Source: Chitinophaga filiformis
Lineage (GTDB): Bacteria > Bacteroidota > Bacteroidia > Chitinophagales > Chitinophagaceae
Length of the DNA: 64,000 nt
Direction of reading: 5' to 3'
Assembly (NCBI RefSeq): GCF_021646545.1
Contig: NZ_JAKIRP010000004.1
Span: forward strand, 372,001 to 436,000
How positions within the stretch are numbered: the stretch's first letter is position 1; every line of letters begins with the position of its first letter. The notes under the pieces were generated by a model, which saw only the letters and a program-made list of their open reading frames with translations, searched no databases and was not told the DNA's origin. Below are positions 16,392 to 25,837 of this stretch, in pieces. Position numbers and translations under genes: made by a program.

Positions 16392-17495
16392 TTAGATCAT
16401 GATCTTTCTGTCCCGGGCTATTACCTTCCAATAGGCAACACAATTGTTATCTTCCACAACTGCTACCCGATCGTGCAAAGCAACTGTGGGGCAGATATGT
16501 GCAGGAATGCCATAGAAGACCGTCCCTACAGGATATAAAGAAGTATCAGGCACTTCAACAACCATATGCTCTTCGCTATGTCCTTTTGGTATAGCGCCAG
16601 GTATATCCAGGAAAAGCACGCGCGGTTGCGGCATTTCAGATGCAATGGATTTATGTCCTAGGTCCACACAGAGATGCTTGTCGTCGATGACGGAGATCAC
16701 CCTGGTAGCCACTACAGCGGCATATGCAAACTCCTGTTCAGGAAGTTCCCGCCGGTATCCCCAGTCCCAGAAGATGAAGGTGCCCGGACTGCATTCAACT
16801 CCGGGACGTTCTGCATGAAATGCATAGGTAGGTGTACCACCTGCAATGATCTGCGGAGCCGCCGCTCCTGCTGCGGTGATAGCAGCTGCCAGCGTATTTA
16901 CAGGTGCGAAACCTGCATTACATTTCTCCCGCCGTACGGCAACATCCGGATCGTGCAGGTGACCATCATATGCGTGTAAACCAACGGGAGTAACTCCAGG
17001 CATATGCTGCAGTTCCTGATAGAGCTCAAGTGCTGCATCTCCAGCAGGAATACCGGTTCTGTTCATACCTATGTTCAGATCAAGATATACAGGAATCGTG
17101 CGTTGCGCAGCGAGGAACAAGGCAGCGATAGCCATAGCGGCAGTACGGTTGTCCACCAGGCAGGCGTACTTTGTATCAGGATACTGTTCCACTATCTGCA
17201 ACAGACGGCTGATTCTCGGGCCGACGGGCTGATAAGCCAGAAAGACATCCGCAGCACCAGCTTGTCCCAGCATTTCTGCCTCTGCTATAGTGGCACACTT
17301 GAACTTATTGATACCTTCTTCCTTCAGCAACTGCACGGCTTCTGTCATCTTACTCGTCTTGATATGCGGCCGCAGACGCTGTACATCTCCTACTGTCTTC
17401 TTTAACAGCAGAATGTTTTCACGCATACGCTCCGGGAAAACAAGTACCGCAGGAGTATCAACAGTATTGATATTATGTAATTCGTACCAATGCAT
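16392..17495 (-). CDS. D-threonine aldolase-like PLP enzyme (D-TA/DSD family)
   Basis: This 367-residue protein has the alanine-racemase-type PLP barrel. The PLP lysine is in RPHIKTSKM near residue 46 (most relatives have HK rather than SK). The C-terminal domain carries the metal site typical of D-threonine aldolase and D-serine dehydratase: GHSEEH and PAHICPTV, the second giving the His-x-Cys-Pro-Thr signature. These enzymes cleave D-3-hydroxyamino acids to glycine and an aldehyde, or dehydrate D-serine; the sequence does not settle which. It lies between RidA-like and dipeptidase genes in one operon, fitting D-amino-acid breakdown in the cytoplasm. Confidence 0.85.
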   Translation of the reverse strand: MHWYELHNINTVDTPAVLVFPERMRENILLLKKTVGDVQRLRPHIKTSKMTEAVQLLKEEGINKFKCATIAEAEMLGQAGAADVFLAYQPVGPRISRLLQIVEQYPDTKYACLVDNRTAAMAIAALFLAAQRTIPVYLDLNIGMNRTGIPAGDAALELYQELQHMPGVTPVGLHAYDGHLHDPDVAVRREKCNAGFAPVNTLAAAITAAGAAAPQIIAGGTPTYAFHAERPGVECSPGTFIFWDWGYRRELPEQEFAYAAVVATRVISVIDDKHLCVDLGHKSIASEMPQPRVLFLDIPGAIPKGHSEEHMVVEVPDTSLYPVGTVFYGIPAHICPTVALHDRVAVVEDNNCVAYWKVIARDRKIMI

Positions 17496-17564
17496 GATTG
17501 TAAATTAGGACCTGGCAATGAAGCATCAGCCGTTGCAATAGCATGCGCTTCACACCTGATTGAT

Positions 17565-18026
17565 TTAGTGTAGCTCGAACAGTGCTTCGATTTCCACGGG
17601 AATGTTATCGGGCAATGAACCGAAGCCTACTGCGCTGCGTACGCCAATACCATTTTCTTCACCCCATACTTTTGCAAACAATTCGCTGCAACCATTGATA
17701 ACATAAGGATGACGGCCAAAGTCAGGCGAACAGTTCACCATACCCAATACTTTGATCACACGTTTTACTTTGTCCAGACTACCCAGGTTAGCCACAATGG
17801 TAGACAACATAGTGAGGCCCACCTGTCTGGCAGCCAGCTTACCCAGATCCATATCGAAGTCAACACCAATACGGCCAATGATCAGGTTCTTATCATCCTG
17901 TACAGGACCATGACCGGACAAATACAGATATTTGCCATCTACGAGGCATGGTTTGTATACGCCCACTGGCGCCGGTGCTGGTGGTAATGATAATCCTAAT
18001 GCTTCAAAATTCTCTGTTGGTGTCAT
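17565..18026 (-). CDS. RidA/YjgF-family protein
   Basis: This 153-residue protein shows the YjgF-like trimer signatures: YLYLSGHGPVQ near residue 32 and the C-terminal RSAVGFGSLPDNIPVEIEALFEL. The latter includes the Arg and Glu that line the active pocket. RidA proteins hydrolyse reactive enamine/imine intermediates released by PLP dehydratases. Its place next to a D-serine-dehydratase-like PLP enzyme fits exactly that job. It belongs to a longer subfamily (about 150 residues rather than 128), so the precise substrate may differ. Confidence 0.88.
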   Translation of the reverse strand: MTPTENFEALGLSLPPAPAPVGVYKPCLVDGKYLYLSGHGPVQDDKNLIIGRIGVDFDMDLGKLAARQVGLTMLSTIVANLGSLDKVKRVIKVLGMVNCSPDFGRHPYVINGCSELFAKVWGEENGIGVRSAVGFGSLPDNIPVEIEALFELH

Positions 18027-18048
18027 AGATCACTGTTTTGCTTGTAAG

Positions 18049-19389
18049 TTAGATAAAGAGGTTTAAGATCAGACACCCGATCAATCCTGCTACTGAAACG
18101 ATCGTTTCCATAATTGACCAGGTTTTGAAAGTATCTTTCACTGACAAATTAAAATATTCCTTGAACATCCAAAAGCCGCCGTCGTTTACATGAGAGAACA
18201 TAAGGCTTCCCGCACCCGTAGCCAATACCATCAGGCTCGGGTGTACTGTCGTGCCCACTACCAACGGCGCGACAATGCCTGCCGCCGTCAATCCGGCTAC
18301 CGTTGCAGATCCTACGCTTACGCGGATCAGTGCGGCAATGGTCCATGCCAATATCAACGGATTCATGTGCATGCTGCCGAGGCCTTCTTTTATCACATCG
18401 CTGACCTTACTGTCCAGCAGCATCTGCGTGAGTGCCCCTGAACCCCCAATGATAAGGATAATGACAGATACATCCCGGATAGCATCTTCCATAGTGCCCA
18501 TGACCTTTTTGATCGGCCAGCCCCTGCGGATGCCCAGTACATAAGCACCGTTCAACACTGCGAGCAACATCACGATCACAGGATCTCCCAGCCAGCTGGC
18601 AATGTTGAAGGCAATACTGTCAGGCACCGCCTTCAGTTTCAGTAACGAAGTAGCTGCGAGCAACAATACAGGCAGCAAAGCCGCTACAATACTGGTAGCC
18701 ATACCGGGTAACTGATCATCAGGCAACGCAGCTGCAGTGAATAGTTGTGCAGGTTCCTGCGTGTATTTTTTAAGAAAACGACTGAAAACGGGACCTGCCA
18801 GTACAATGGCAGGAACGGCCACCACGAGGCCATACAACAGCGTTAATCCCATATTGGCATGGAAGGCTCCAACCAGGGCGGTAGGCGAAGGATGCGGCGG
18901 TAAATAGCCATGTGTTACAGACAATGACGCCAGCATCGGGATACCCAGGTATACTGCAGGCAATTTTGTACGTGCTGCCACCGTGAAGATCAGCGGCACC
19001 ATCAGTACGAAACCGATATTGTAAAACAAAGGGATGCCTACAATAAAACCCGTCAGCATGAGCGACCATTGTACATATTTACGGCCGAACACCTGCATCA
19101 ACCCGTTGGCAATGCGTTGCGCAGCGCCACTTTCAGCCACCAGTTTACCCAGCATACTGCCAAACACGATAATGATGACGAGCGAGCCTAAGGTTTTACC
19201 AATCCCCGTCTGGATGGATTGGGTAATGTCAGCAATCGACATTCGCTGCGCAGGTTCCCTGACCACGTTCAGGGCCAGGCCCATAAACAGGCATACGATC
19301 AGGAATGCAATGAATGTATTTAACCGGAAATAAGCTACCAGCAATACCAGCAGCAGAATGGAAGCAAATACTACACCTAATAAAGCCAT
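18049..19389 (-). CDS. GntP-family permease (gluconate / D-serine type)
   Basis: This 446-residue integral membrane protein has about 12-14 hydrophobic helices. It has the GntP-family regions FIAFLIVCLFMGL, LGSLVIIIVFGSMLGKL, HGYLPPHPSPTAL and the late HVNDGGFWMFKEYF. Members import gluconate and related acids by proton symport; the DsdX branch imports D-serine. The neighbouring D-threonine-aldolase-like, RidA-like and dipeptidase genes make a D-amino acid or hydroxy acid a better guess than gluconate, but this is inference from context. It lies 22 bases upstream of the RidA-like gene. Confidence 0.9.
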   Translation of the reverse strand: MALLGVVFASILLLVLLVAYFRLNTFIAFLIVCLFMGLALNVVREPAQRMSIADITQSIQTGIGKTLGSLVIIIVFGSMLGKLVAESGAAQRIANGLMQVFGRKYVQWSLMLTGFIVGIPLFYNIGFVLMVPLIFTVAARTKLPAVYLGIPMLASLSVTHGYLPPHPSPTALVGAFHANMGLTLLYGLVVAVPAIVLAGPVFSRFLKKYTQEPAQLFTAAALPDDQLPGMATSIVAALLPVLLLAATSLLKLKAVPDSIAFNIASWLGDPVIVMLLAVLNGAYVLGIRRGWPIKKVMGTMEDAIRDVSVIILIIGGSGALTQMLLDSKVSDVIKEGLGSMHMNPLILAWTIAALIRVSVGSATVAGLTAAGIVAPLVVGTTVHPSLMVLATGAGSLMFSHVNDGGFWMFKEYFNLSVKDTFKTWSIMETIVSVAGLIGCLILNLFI

Positions 19390-19421
19390 GAATTAGTTGG
19401 ATGTTGGCAATAGCCTGTTAA

Positions 19422-20693
19422 TTATTCGTAACGTAGCGCAACTATCGGATCCAGACGAGAAGCCTTAATGGCAGGATAAATGCCTGATGCAAGCCCTACA
19501 GCCGCACAGATCACTATCCCTGTCGTTATCCATAACCACGGAATGATAAAATCGGTTTTCAATAACAATGATACGATGTTTCCTACCAGCATGCCTAGTA
19601 TCACACCCAACAAGCCGCCCAACAGACTGATGATAACAGCTTCATACAGGAACTGCTGCCATATCACCTTCCTGGTGGCGCCCAGCGCCTTGATAACGCC
19701 TATTTCACGGGTACGCTCTGCTACTGATACCAGCATGATGTTTGTCAGGCCGATAGCAGAACCAAACAATGTGATCGCACCGATCAGGATGGCAGCAAAT
19801 ACCACCACGCCTAACAGGTTAAACAGCATCTCTGCAACACTGTCACTTTTATTGATATAAAAATTCTCTTCTTCTTTGAGCGTAAGGTGACGAATGATCC
19901 TGAACAGCCCAGTGGCCTCACCTATCGCAGCTTCCATCTTAGTGATATCTTTTACAGAAACCCCCAGGTTGTATGTCACATTCGGACGGTCAAATATTCT
20001 ACGTGTATTATTCACCGTTGTAATAACCACATTGTCGGCACTCATAAAACCGCTGTTCCCTTTCGGCTCTAATACACCTACAACGCGATAGCGCACATTC
20101 CCCACACGGATGCTGCTGTTCACAACATTCCGCAGGTTATCGCCAAACAGTTTCTTCGCTACGTCCATACCCAGCAAGGCCACATTTCTGCCTGACTCCA
20201 CATCCAGCAGATTCAGGTTGCGGCCATCGCGCAGCGTATAATTGGACAACAGCAGGTAGTTCTCATCCCCTCCTATCACACGTACGTTGGGATTCGTCTT
20301 TTTGTCGTCTTTATACACAGTGGCATTCCCCGTGGCATTGGTAGACAAGCTTACTACAGCAGGAAAAGTATACCGTTGTTTGAAGTCCATAGCTTCCTTG
20401 TAAGTAATAGGAATATTACTATTGGACGTTTTTACTTTGGATTTTTTGTCGCCTTTTGTGGCCCCTCCGCCACCACCGATGCGTATCTTCAGTGCCCTGC
20501 TCTGAATATTGAAGCTGTTGGCTCCCATATTGGCAAAGCTGCTATAGATACTGTTTTTCATACTGTCTATGGCGGTAAATATGCCCACCAGGGCCATAAT
20601 ACCAAAACCAATGATGGCTATAGTAAGCCCTGCGCGCAAACGATTGCCGCTAACAGAGCGAAAGGCGAGGGAAAATGTGTCACGGAACTGCAT
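19422..20693 (-). CDS. MacB/FtsX-type ABC transporter permease
   Basis: This 423-residue protein has the MacB-like architecture. An N-terminal helix (about 18-42) is followed by a large extracytoplasmic domain (about 45-285, with a Gly-rich loop IGGGGGATKGDKK) and three C-terminal helices (about 290-415). The FtsX motif AERTREIGVIKALGAT is clear. Such permeases work with a separate ATPase, often in mechanotransmission or efflux. No ATPase gene is adjacent, so its partner must be elsewhere. It is first in the leftward operon, 32 bases ahead of the GntP permease gene, but its functional link to D-amino-acid use is not obvious. Confidence 0.87.
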   Translation of the reverse strand: MQFRDTFSLAFRSVSGNRLRAGLTIAIIGFGIMALVGIFTAIDSMKNSIYSSFANMGANSFNIQSRALKIRIGGGGGATKGDKKSKVKTSNSNIPITYKEAMDFKQRYTFPAVVSLSTNATGNATVYKDDKKTNPNVRVIGGDENYLLLSNYTLRDGRNLNLLDVESGRNVALLGMDVAKKLFGDNLRNVVNSSIRVGNVRYRVVGVLEPKGNSGFMSADNVVITTVNNTRRIFDRPNVTYNLGVSVKDITKMEAAIGEATGLFRIIRHLTLKEEENFYINKSDSVAEMLFNLLGVVVFAAILIGAITLFGSAIGLTNIMLVSVAERTREIGVIKALGATRKVIWQQFLYEAVIISLLGGLLGVILGMLVGNIVSLLLKTDFIIPWLWITTGIVICAAVGLASGIYPAIKASRLDPIVALRYE

Positions 20694-20748
20694 GATTTAA
20701 AGTTAATAAAAAGTTTTTTTCCGCTACTTTTATTATACAAATGGCCCG

Positions 20749-21762
20749 ATGCCTAATCCTCCCACCATAAAAGAAATTGCCAAAAGGCTGAACCTGGCTG
20801 CTTCGACCGTTTCCAGGGCCCTGCACAATCATCCGCGTATCGGGTTGAGAACCAGGATGAAAGTTCAGGAGCTGGCCCGTGAACTGCAATATGAACCCAA
20901 CCAGACAGCCATTTTCTTCCAGCAGAAAAAAACTTTTACGCTCGGTATAGTATTACCGGAATTGTCCGAAGCCTTCTTCTCTGCCGCCATCAGTGGCATA
21001 GAAGATACGGCTAATAAGAGCAATTATATGGTACTGCTGGGACAATCTCACGATGATACCACACGGGAACAGAAGATCGTGGAAATAATGAAGAATCACC
21101 GGGTGGACGGATTGCTGGTTTCCCTGGCCAAGAATACAGTGAATTACGCACATTTTGAGATGCTGCAGAAATATAACATACCTGTTGTATTCTTTGACCG
21201 CATTCCCAATATGCGTGATATCCACTATGTGGCTTCCAACATGGAATCGGGCACCATACAAGCCGTCTCTCTCCTGCTACAGCGCGGCCACCGCGTTATA
21301 GGAATGATCAATGGTCCTGAGAAACTGATCGCCAGTCAGCAACGTACCACTGGCTATCAGAAAGCCATGCGGCTACAGCGGTTAAAGTACGACGCCAGCC
21401 TCAATGTGAACGCCGATCTTACCAAAGAAGGCACCCGCAACGCCATGCAACAGCTACTGGCACATAAAAGGAAGGTCACCGCTATCGTGGCCTTCAATGA
21501 TTACGTATCACAGGATGCAGTGCAATATGCACTTGAACAGGGGCTGGAGATCAACAAGGACATTACCTTCGTTAGTTACGCCAATCTGCCGCTGAGCAGC
21601 TATATGGCTTTTCCTCCCCTGGCTTCCGTAGAGCAGTATCCCTATCTCCAGGGACAAAGAGCCACCGAGATCCTGCTCGAACTTCTGTCGGGTAAACTTC
21701 CCCCGGACCAATATCAGCAGGTTGTTATCGACTCCCGGCTGGTAATCGCACCAGGCAGATAA
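20749..21762 (+). CDS. LacI-family transcriptional regulator
   Basis: This 337-residue regulator has an N-terminal helix-turn-helix and hinge helix (TIKEIAKRLNLAASTVSRAL at about residues 5-24, then LARELQYEPN). A periplasmic-binding-protein-like sensor domain follows (FTLGIVLPELSEAFF, VFFDRIPNM, AIVAFNDYVSQDAVQYAL). It should bind a palindromic operator and release it on binding a sugar-like effector. A near-perfect LacI-type operator lies seven bases after its stop codon, in front of the kinase gene, so that gene is its most likely target. It is divergent from the permease operon, but no operator was seen in the 55-base gap between them. Confidence 0.93.
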   Translation: MPNPPTIKEIAKRLNLAASTVSRALHNHPRIGLRTRMKVQELARELQYEPNQTAIFFQQKKTFTLGIVLPELSEAFFSAAISGIEDTANKSNYMVLLGQSHDDTTREQKIVEIMKNHRVDGLLVSLAKNTVNYAHFEMLQKYNIPVVFFDRIPNMRDIHYVASNMESGTIQAVSLLLQRGHRVIGMINGPEKLIASQQRTTGYQKAMRLQRLKYDASLNVNADLTKEGTRNAMQQLLAHKRKVTAIVAFNDYVSQDAVQYALEQGLEINKDITFVSYANLPLSSYMAFPPLASVEQYPYLQGQRATEILLELLSGKLPPDQYQQVVIDSRLVIAPGR

Positions 21763-21780
21763 ATTTGCGCAACCGTTTGC
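21760..21780 (+). promoter_or_regulatory. Promoter -7 box and LacI-type operator for the kinase gene
   Basis: TAAATTTG (21760-21767) matches TAnnTTTG and overlaps the regulator's stop codon. It is followed at once by GCAACCGTTTGC (21769-21780), which differs at one position from the symmetric LacI-family operator GCAAACGTTTGC. The operator covers the predicted transcript start, a position suited to repression. No TTTG lies 19 bases upstream of the -7 box. Confidence 0.55.
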
Positions 21781-21807
21781 CCAATCATTCTCTCAATTCT
21801 TATTGTT

Positions 21808-22887
21808 ATGTTTGAAGCATCGCAATCTTATCAACCAGCAATGCAGGATATATTAACAGCTTATGGATTAGTGATGGATGAATGCCATATACAGGCATTC
21901 GGCAGCGGGCTAATTAATGCCACCTGGAAGGTATCCCATGCTGATAAAGTATACATCCTGCAACGTATCAATCACCAGGTGTTTAAGCAACCTGCACTGA
22001 TTGCGCAGAACATCCGCGCTATAGGACATCACCTGAAAAAACATCATCCTGATTATTTCTTTGTGCAGCCGGTGCTGACTACAGATAAACGAGATATGGT
22101 CGTTACGGCCGAGGGAGAATATTATCGTCTGCAGCCCTTTGTAGCCAACTCACACAGTTACGATGTGGTCAACAATGAGCAGCTGGCATATGAAGCTGCC
22201 AGGCAATTCGGGCGTTTTACCAGATTGTTATCGGGTATTGATACCAATGAGATACAGGTTACCCTGCCGGATTTTCATAACCTTACTTTACGTTATGCAC
22301 AATTTGAGCAGGCTGTTAAACACGGCAATCCTGCACGGGTTGCGGGAGCGGCGAACGACATCAATACTATCCGACATTATAAATATCTGACAGAGATATT
22401 CACATCGATCCAGCATAGTCCTTACTTTAAAGTGAGGGTCATGCACCATGATACGAAGATCAGTAACGTATTGTTTGATGCCAATAACAAAGGCATCTGT
22501 GTGATAGACCTGGATACTGTAATGCCGGGTTATTTTATCAGTGACTTTGGAGATATGATGCGTACTTACCTCTCTCCCGCCAGTGAGGAAGAAACAGACT
22601 TCAGCAAAGTCAAGGTGAGAAAGGAATATTACACAGCGATCGTGAATGGGTATCTCAGTGAAATGAAAGATGAACTGAGTGTTACAGAGCAGGCGCATCT
22701 TGTGTATGCAGGACAGTTCATGGTCTATATGCAGGCCATCCGTTTTCTGACGGATTATTTTAACAATGATAGTTACTACGGGGCAAAATATGAGCAACAT
22801 AACCTGTTGCGGGCGAGGAACCAGCTTACTTTACTGGAAAGTATCACTCAACAAGAGCAAACTCTTTCTTCTGTGGCGACACACTAA
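21808..22887 (+). CDS. Aminoglycoside-phosphotransferase-fold kinase (N-acetylhexosamine-kinase-like)
   Basis: This 359-residue cytoplasmic kinase has the APH/choline-kinase fold. The catalytic loop is MHHDTKISNVLFD (HxDxxxxN, near residues 212-224), followed by VIDLDTVMPG with the metal-binding Asp. The N-terminal GSGLINATWKV and the general layout resemble N-acetylhexosamine 1-kinase (NahK) and related proteins of Bacteroidota. An anomeric kinase for an amino sugar is the leading guess; a different small-molecule kinase is possible. Regulation by the adjacent LacI-type protein supports a sugar substrate. No other sugar gene is adjacent in this window. Confidence 0.75.
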   Translation: MFEASQSYQPAMQDILTAYGLVMDECHIQAFGSGLINATWKVSHADKVYILQRINHQVFKQPALIAQNIRAIGHHLKKHHPDYFFVQPVLTTDKRDMVVTAEGEYYRLQPFVANSHSYDVVNNEQLAYEAARQFGRFTRLLSGIDTNEIQVTLPDFHNLTLRYAQFEQAVKHGNPARVAGAANDINTIRHYKYLTEIFTSIQHSPYFKVRVMHHDTKISNVLFDANNKGICVIDLDTVMPGYFISDFGDMMRTYLSPASEEETDFSKVKVRKEYYTAIVNGYLSEMKDELSVTEQAHLVYAGQFMVYMQAIRFLTDYFNNDSYYGAKYEQHNLLRARNQLTLLESITQQEQTLSSVATH

Positions 22888-22916
22888 CGCCACTTCGTTT
22901 GAAAAGCAGCACCAAC

Positions 22917-22946
22917 AAAAAAACCGGCCAGGTGGCCGGTTTTTTC
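22917..22946. terminator. Bidirectional terminator between the kinase gene and nuoN
   Basis: AAACCGGCC (22921-22929) pairs with GGCCGGTTT (22934-22942), with A-run on one side and T-run on the other, so it can end transcription from both directions. It lies 8 bases from the nuoN stop codon. Confidence 0.88.
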
Positions 22947-22953
22947 ATTTATC

Positions 22954-24327
22954 TTAAATAAGCTGTAATAATAGATCGGGGAAGAGCCCCAGCAATACCA
23001 CGATGGCTGCTGTAATGATGAGCATCACCTTGAAGCCGCCGGTGATAGGCGCTGTTGCCGGCTCACCCTGTTTGAAGTACATCGCAATGATGACGCGGAA
23101 ATAATAGTAAGCACTAATGGCTGCACAGATCACTGCTACAATTACCAGCCATAAGAGGTTACCCTGTTTTATAGCGGCCGTCAGTACAAAGTATTTGGCG
23201 AAGAAACCTGCTGTAAGCGGGATGCCTGCCAGTGAAAATACAAAGATGGCGGTGGTAGCAGCCAGTACAGGTTGTGTACGCGCCAAACCATTGAAACCAT
23301 CGAAAGTGTAATCCTTCAGTTTGATCATCACAGCGAAGATACCGATAGTAGCCACGCTGTATGCAGCTGCATACAACACAATACCTTCTGTGGCGTATCT
23401 ATTCATGGATATTACCGCCAGCAGCATGAAACCTGCCTGCGCGATACTGGAGTAGGCCAGCATACGTTTTACGCTTTGCTGGAATACTGCTGTAAAGTTA
23501 CCGATGATCAGGGTGGCGGCTGTGATGATAGCCAGCAGCATCTGCCAGTCTGCAGTGATACGCTCTCCGATGAACGCACCATGGAAGATCCTGATGAAAG
23601 CGATGAAACCACCTGCCTTTACTACGGTCGCCATGAAAGAAGTGAATACGGTTGGTGAACCGTCATATACGTCAGGCGTCCAGAAGTGGAACGGTGCTGC
23701 AGATACTTTGAAAGATAATGCGAATGCCACCAGGATGATACCGCAGAGGGCTAGTGTATTCACTTTACCAGCGCCCAATCCCAGGTCAGCCACACTGAAA
23801 GTGCCGGTAGCGCCATAGATCAGGGTGATACCCATCAGCAGGATGCCGGTAGAGAAAGAGCCCATCAGGAAGTATTTCAGGGAAGCCTCGCTGCTCTTAG
23901 GCGTCTTTTTATCACTGCCTGCCAGTATATACTGTGGAATAGAAATGATCTCTATTGCCAGGAAAAGCATTAATAAACTGCTGAAAGTGGAAGCTAAAGT
24001 GATACCTGAAAGAATGAAAAAGATCAGCGCAAAATAATCTGCCACATGCTCTCCTACATGCTCAAATGCACTGCCCGACAGCAGAAAGAAGATCAGTGTA
24101 GCGCCCAATGCAATAGCATTGAACAGAATGCTGAAACGGCTGATAGTGATCATGCCGTATAGTGTACGGTCACCTGCTTCAATGGTGGATAACTCAGCCA
24201 GGTTGGCTACCAGACAAGCCAGCAGAACAACGATGGCAACAAATTTAATGCGCTGCTTATTACTTACAAATAAACCCGCAAACATCATTACAACGCCCGA
24301 TAAAGCAGTAGATATTAATGCATTCAT
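22954..24327 (-). CDS. nuoN: NADH-quinone oxidoreductase subunit N
   Basis: NuoN is one of three antiporter-like proton-pumping subunits in the membrane arm of complex I. The 457-residue protein is almost wholly hydrophobic with about 14 helices. It has the characteristic DSS-type segments FFILSGITLAS, LKYFLMGSFSTGILLMG and VKRMLAYSSIAQAGFMLL, with the conserved Lys residues of the antiporter core. It is the last gene of the nuoA-N operon, 27 bases after nuoM, and a hairpin terminator follows. Confidence 0.96.
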   Translation of the reverse strand: MNALISTALSGVVMMFAGLFVSNKQRIKFVAIVVLLACLVANLAELSTIEAGDRTLYGMITISRFSILFNAIALGATLIFFLLSGSAFEHVGEHVADYFALIFFILSGITLASTFSSLLMLFLAIEIISIPQYILAGSDKKTPKSSEASLKYFLMGSFSTGILLMGITLIYGATGTFSVADLGLGAGKVNTLALCGIILVAFALSFKVSAAPFHFWTPDVYDGSPTVFTSFMATVVKAGGFIAFIRIFHGAFIGERITADWQMLLAIITAATLIIGNFTAVFQQSVKRMLAYSSIAQAGFMLLAVISMNRYATEGIVLYAAAYSVATIGIFAVMIKLKDYTFDGFNGLARTQPVLAATTAIFVFSLAGIPLTAGFFAKYFVLTAAIKQGNLLWLVIVAVICAAISAYYYFRVIIAMYFKQGEPATAPITGGFKVMLIITAAIVVLLGLFPDLLLQLI

Positions 24328-24354
24328 ATTCCTGTGTTACGAAAGAACAACTTT

Positions 24355-25791
24355 TTAATAAACCTTGTTAACCAATTCAGTAGTGCTGCTTACCAATTCC
24401 AGCATAGGCTTTGGATATACGCCCAGTACCAGAATGATCACTACAATGATGCTCAGCACCAGCAGCTCATTTGCTTTCAGGTCTGTAGTAGTCTCTGTCA
24501 GCGCATTGCTCTGACCGAAGATCACCTTCTGTACCATATTCAGTGTATAAACTGCCGCCAGGATCACACCTATTCCGGCAACCGCCATAAACCATACATT
24601 ATATTGGAACAGACCGCTGAACATCAGGAACTCCCCGACAAATCCATTGGTCAGTGGTAATGCGATATTAGCGAGACTGATGGTCACCAGGAAGATAGCG
24701 ATGCCCGGTGCATACTGTGCGATCCCTCCCATCTCGTTCAGGTTCCTGATCTTCAGACGCTGCTGGATGATCTCTACGATGATCCAGAGCCCGATGATGT
24801 TGATACCGTGGTTGAACAGCTGCACCATCATACCCTGTAAGCTCTGCTCATTGTTAGTGAAGATAGCAGCGCTCATCAGGCCGATGTGAGCGATAGAAGA
24901 ATAAGCGATCAGGCGTTTGATGTCTGACTGTACGATAGCGATGCAGGACGCATAGATGATACCGATGATAGACAATACGATGGCAACATCAGACCACATA
25001 TAAGCACCTTTCGGGAGTACAGGCAGCAACCAACGCACTACGCCAAATAAACCCATCTTCACCATGATACCGGAAAGCACCATTGTAACAGGTGTGGGAG
25101 ATTGTTCGTAAGTATCCGGCTGCCAGGTATGGAAAGGGAAAACCGGCATCTTGATAGCGAAGGCTACGAAGAACAGCCAGAACAACCATGACTGGTCCTG
25201 CGGCGCTACGCTGCCATTGGTAAAGCTGGCATAGCTGAAGGATTGGTCAGGTGATTGCAGGTAGATATAGATCAGGCCTATCAGCATGAGCAATGAACCT
25301 GCAAAGGTGTATACGAAGAACTTGAATGTAACAGGAATACGTTTTTCGCCTCCCCAGAGTGAGCAGAGGAAGTACACGGGAATCAGTGCCAGCTCCCAGA
25401 AAACGTAGAACAACAGAGCATCATAAGCAGTGAAAACGCCTACCAGGCCGGCCTGTGAAAGCAGCATCAGACCGTAGAAACTATTTGGACGCTCATAGTC
25501 CCTGTTGAAAATAACAATAAAGATCAGCAGGAAAGAAATGGCTGTCAGTAAACAAAGCATGAGGCCCATTCCATCAAGTCCCACACTAAACTGCGCACCC
25601 AGCTGAGGTATCCAGTTTGCAGAGAACTGCAGACTGGCCGGAGCAGTCCGGAACTGGAACAAGGCACCAAGCGTTACTGCCAGCGAAGCCAGGGATGCTA
25701 TCAAACCCAGCGCTTTCGGTCCAGACCCCTTCAGACCAAACGTAATCAGGCCCGCAACTAAAGGAATCAATATGAGTAATACTGTCAACAT
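24355..25791 (-). CDS. nuoM: NADH-quinone oxidoreductase subunit M
   Basis: NuoM is an antiporter-like proton-pumping subunit of complex I. The 478-residue polytopic protein has the signatures FSVGLDGMGLMLCLLTAI, FYVFWELALIPVYFL (essential Glu), AFAIKMPVFPFHTWQPDTY and DIKRLIAYSSIAHIGLM (conserved Lys). Length is typical. It lies 46 bases after nuoL in the operon. Confidence 0.97.
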   Translation of the reverse strand: MLTVLLILIPLVAGLITFGLKGSGPKALGLIASLASLAVTLGALFQFRTAPASLQFSANWIPQLGAQFSVGLDGMGLMLCLLTAISFLLIFIVIFNRDYERPNSFYGLMLLSQAGLVGVFTAYDALLFYVFWELALIPVYFLCSLWGGEKRIPVTFKFFVYTFAGSLLMLIGLIYIYLQSPDQSFSYASFTNGSVAPQDQSWLFWLFFVAFAIKMPVFPFHTWQPDTYEQSPTPVTMVLSGIMVKMGLFGVVRWLLPVLPKGAYMWSDVAIVLSIIGIIYASCIAIVQSDIKRLIAYSSIAHIGLMSAAIFTNNEQSLQGMMVQLFNHGINIIGLWIIVEIIQQRLKIRNLNEMGGIAQYAPGIAIFLVTISLANIALPLTNGFVGEFLMFSGLFQYNVWFMAVAGIGVILAAVYTLNMVQKVIFGQSNALTETTTDLKANELLVLSIIVVIILVLGVYPKPMLELVSSTTELVNKVY

Positions 25792-25837
25792 AATTTTATC
25801 TAAACTTGTCCTTTTTTAATGATGGTGCTGGTTTCTC

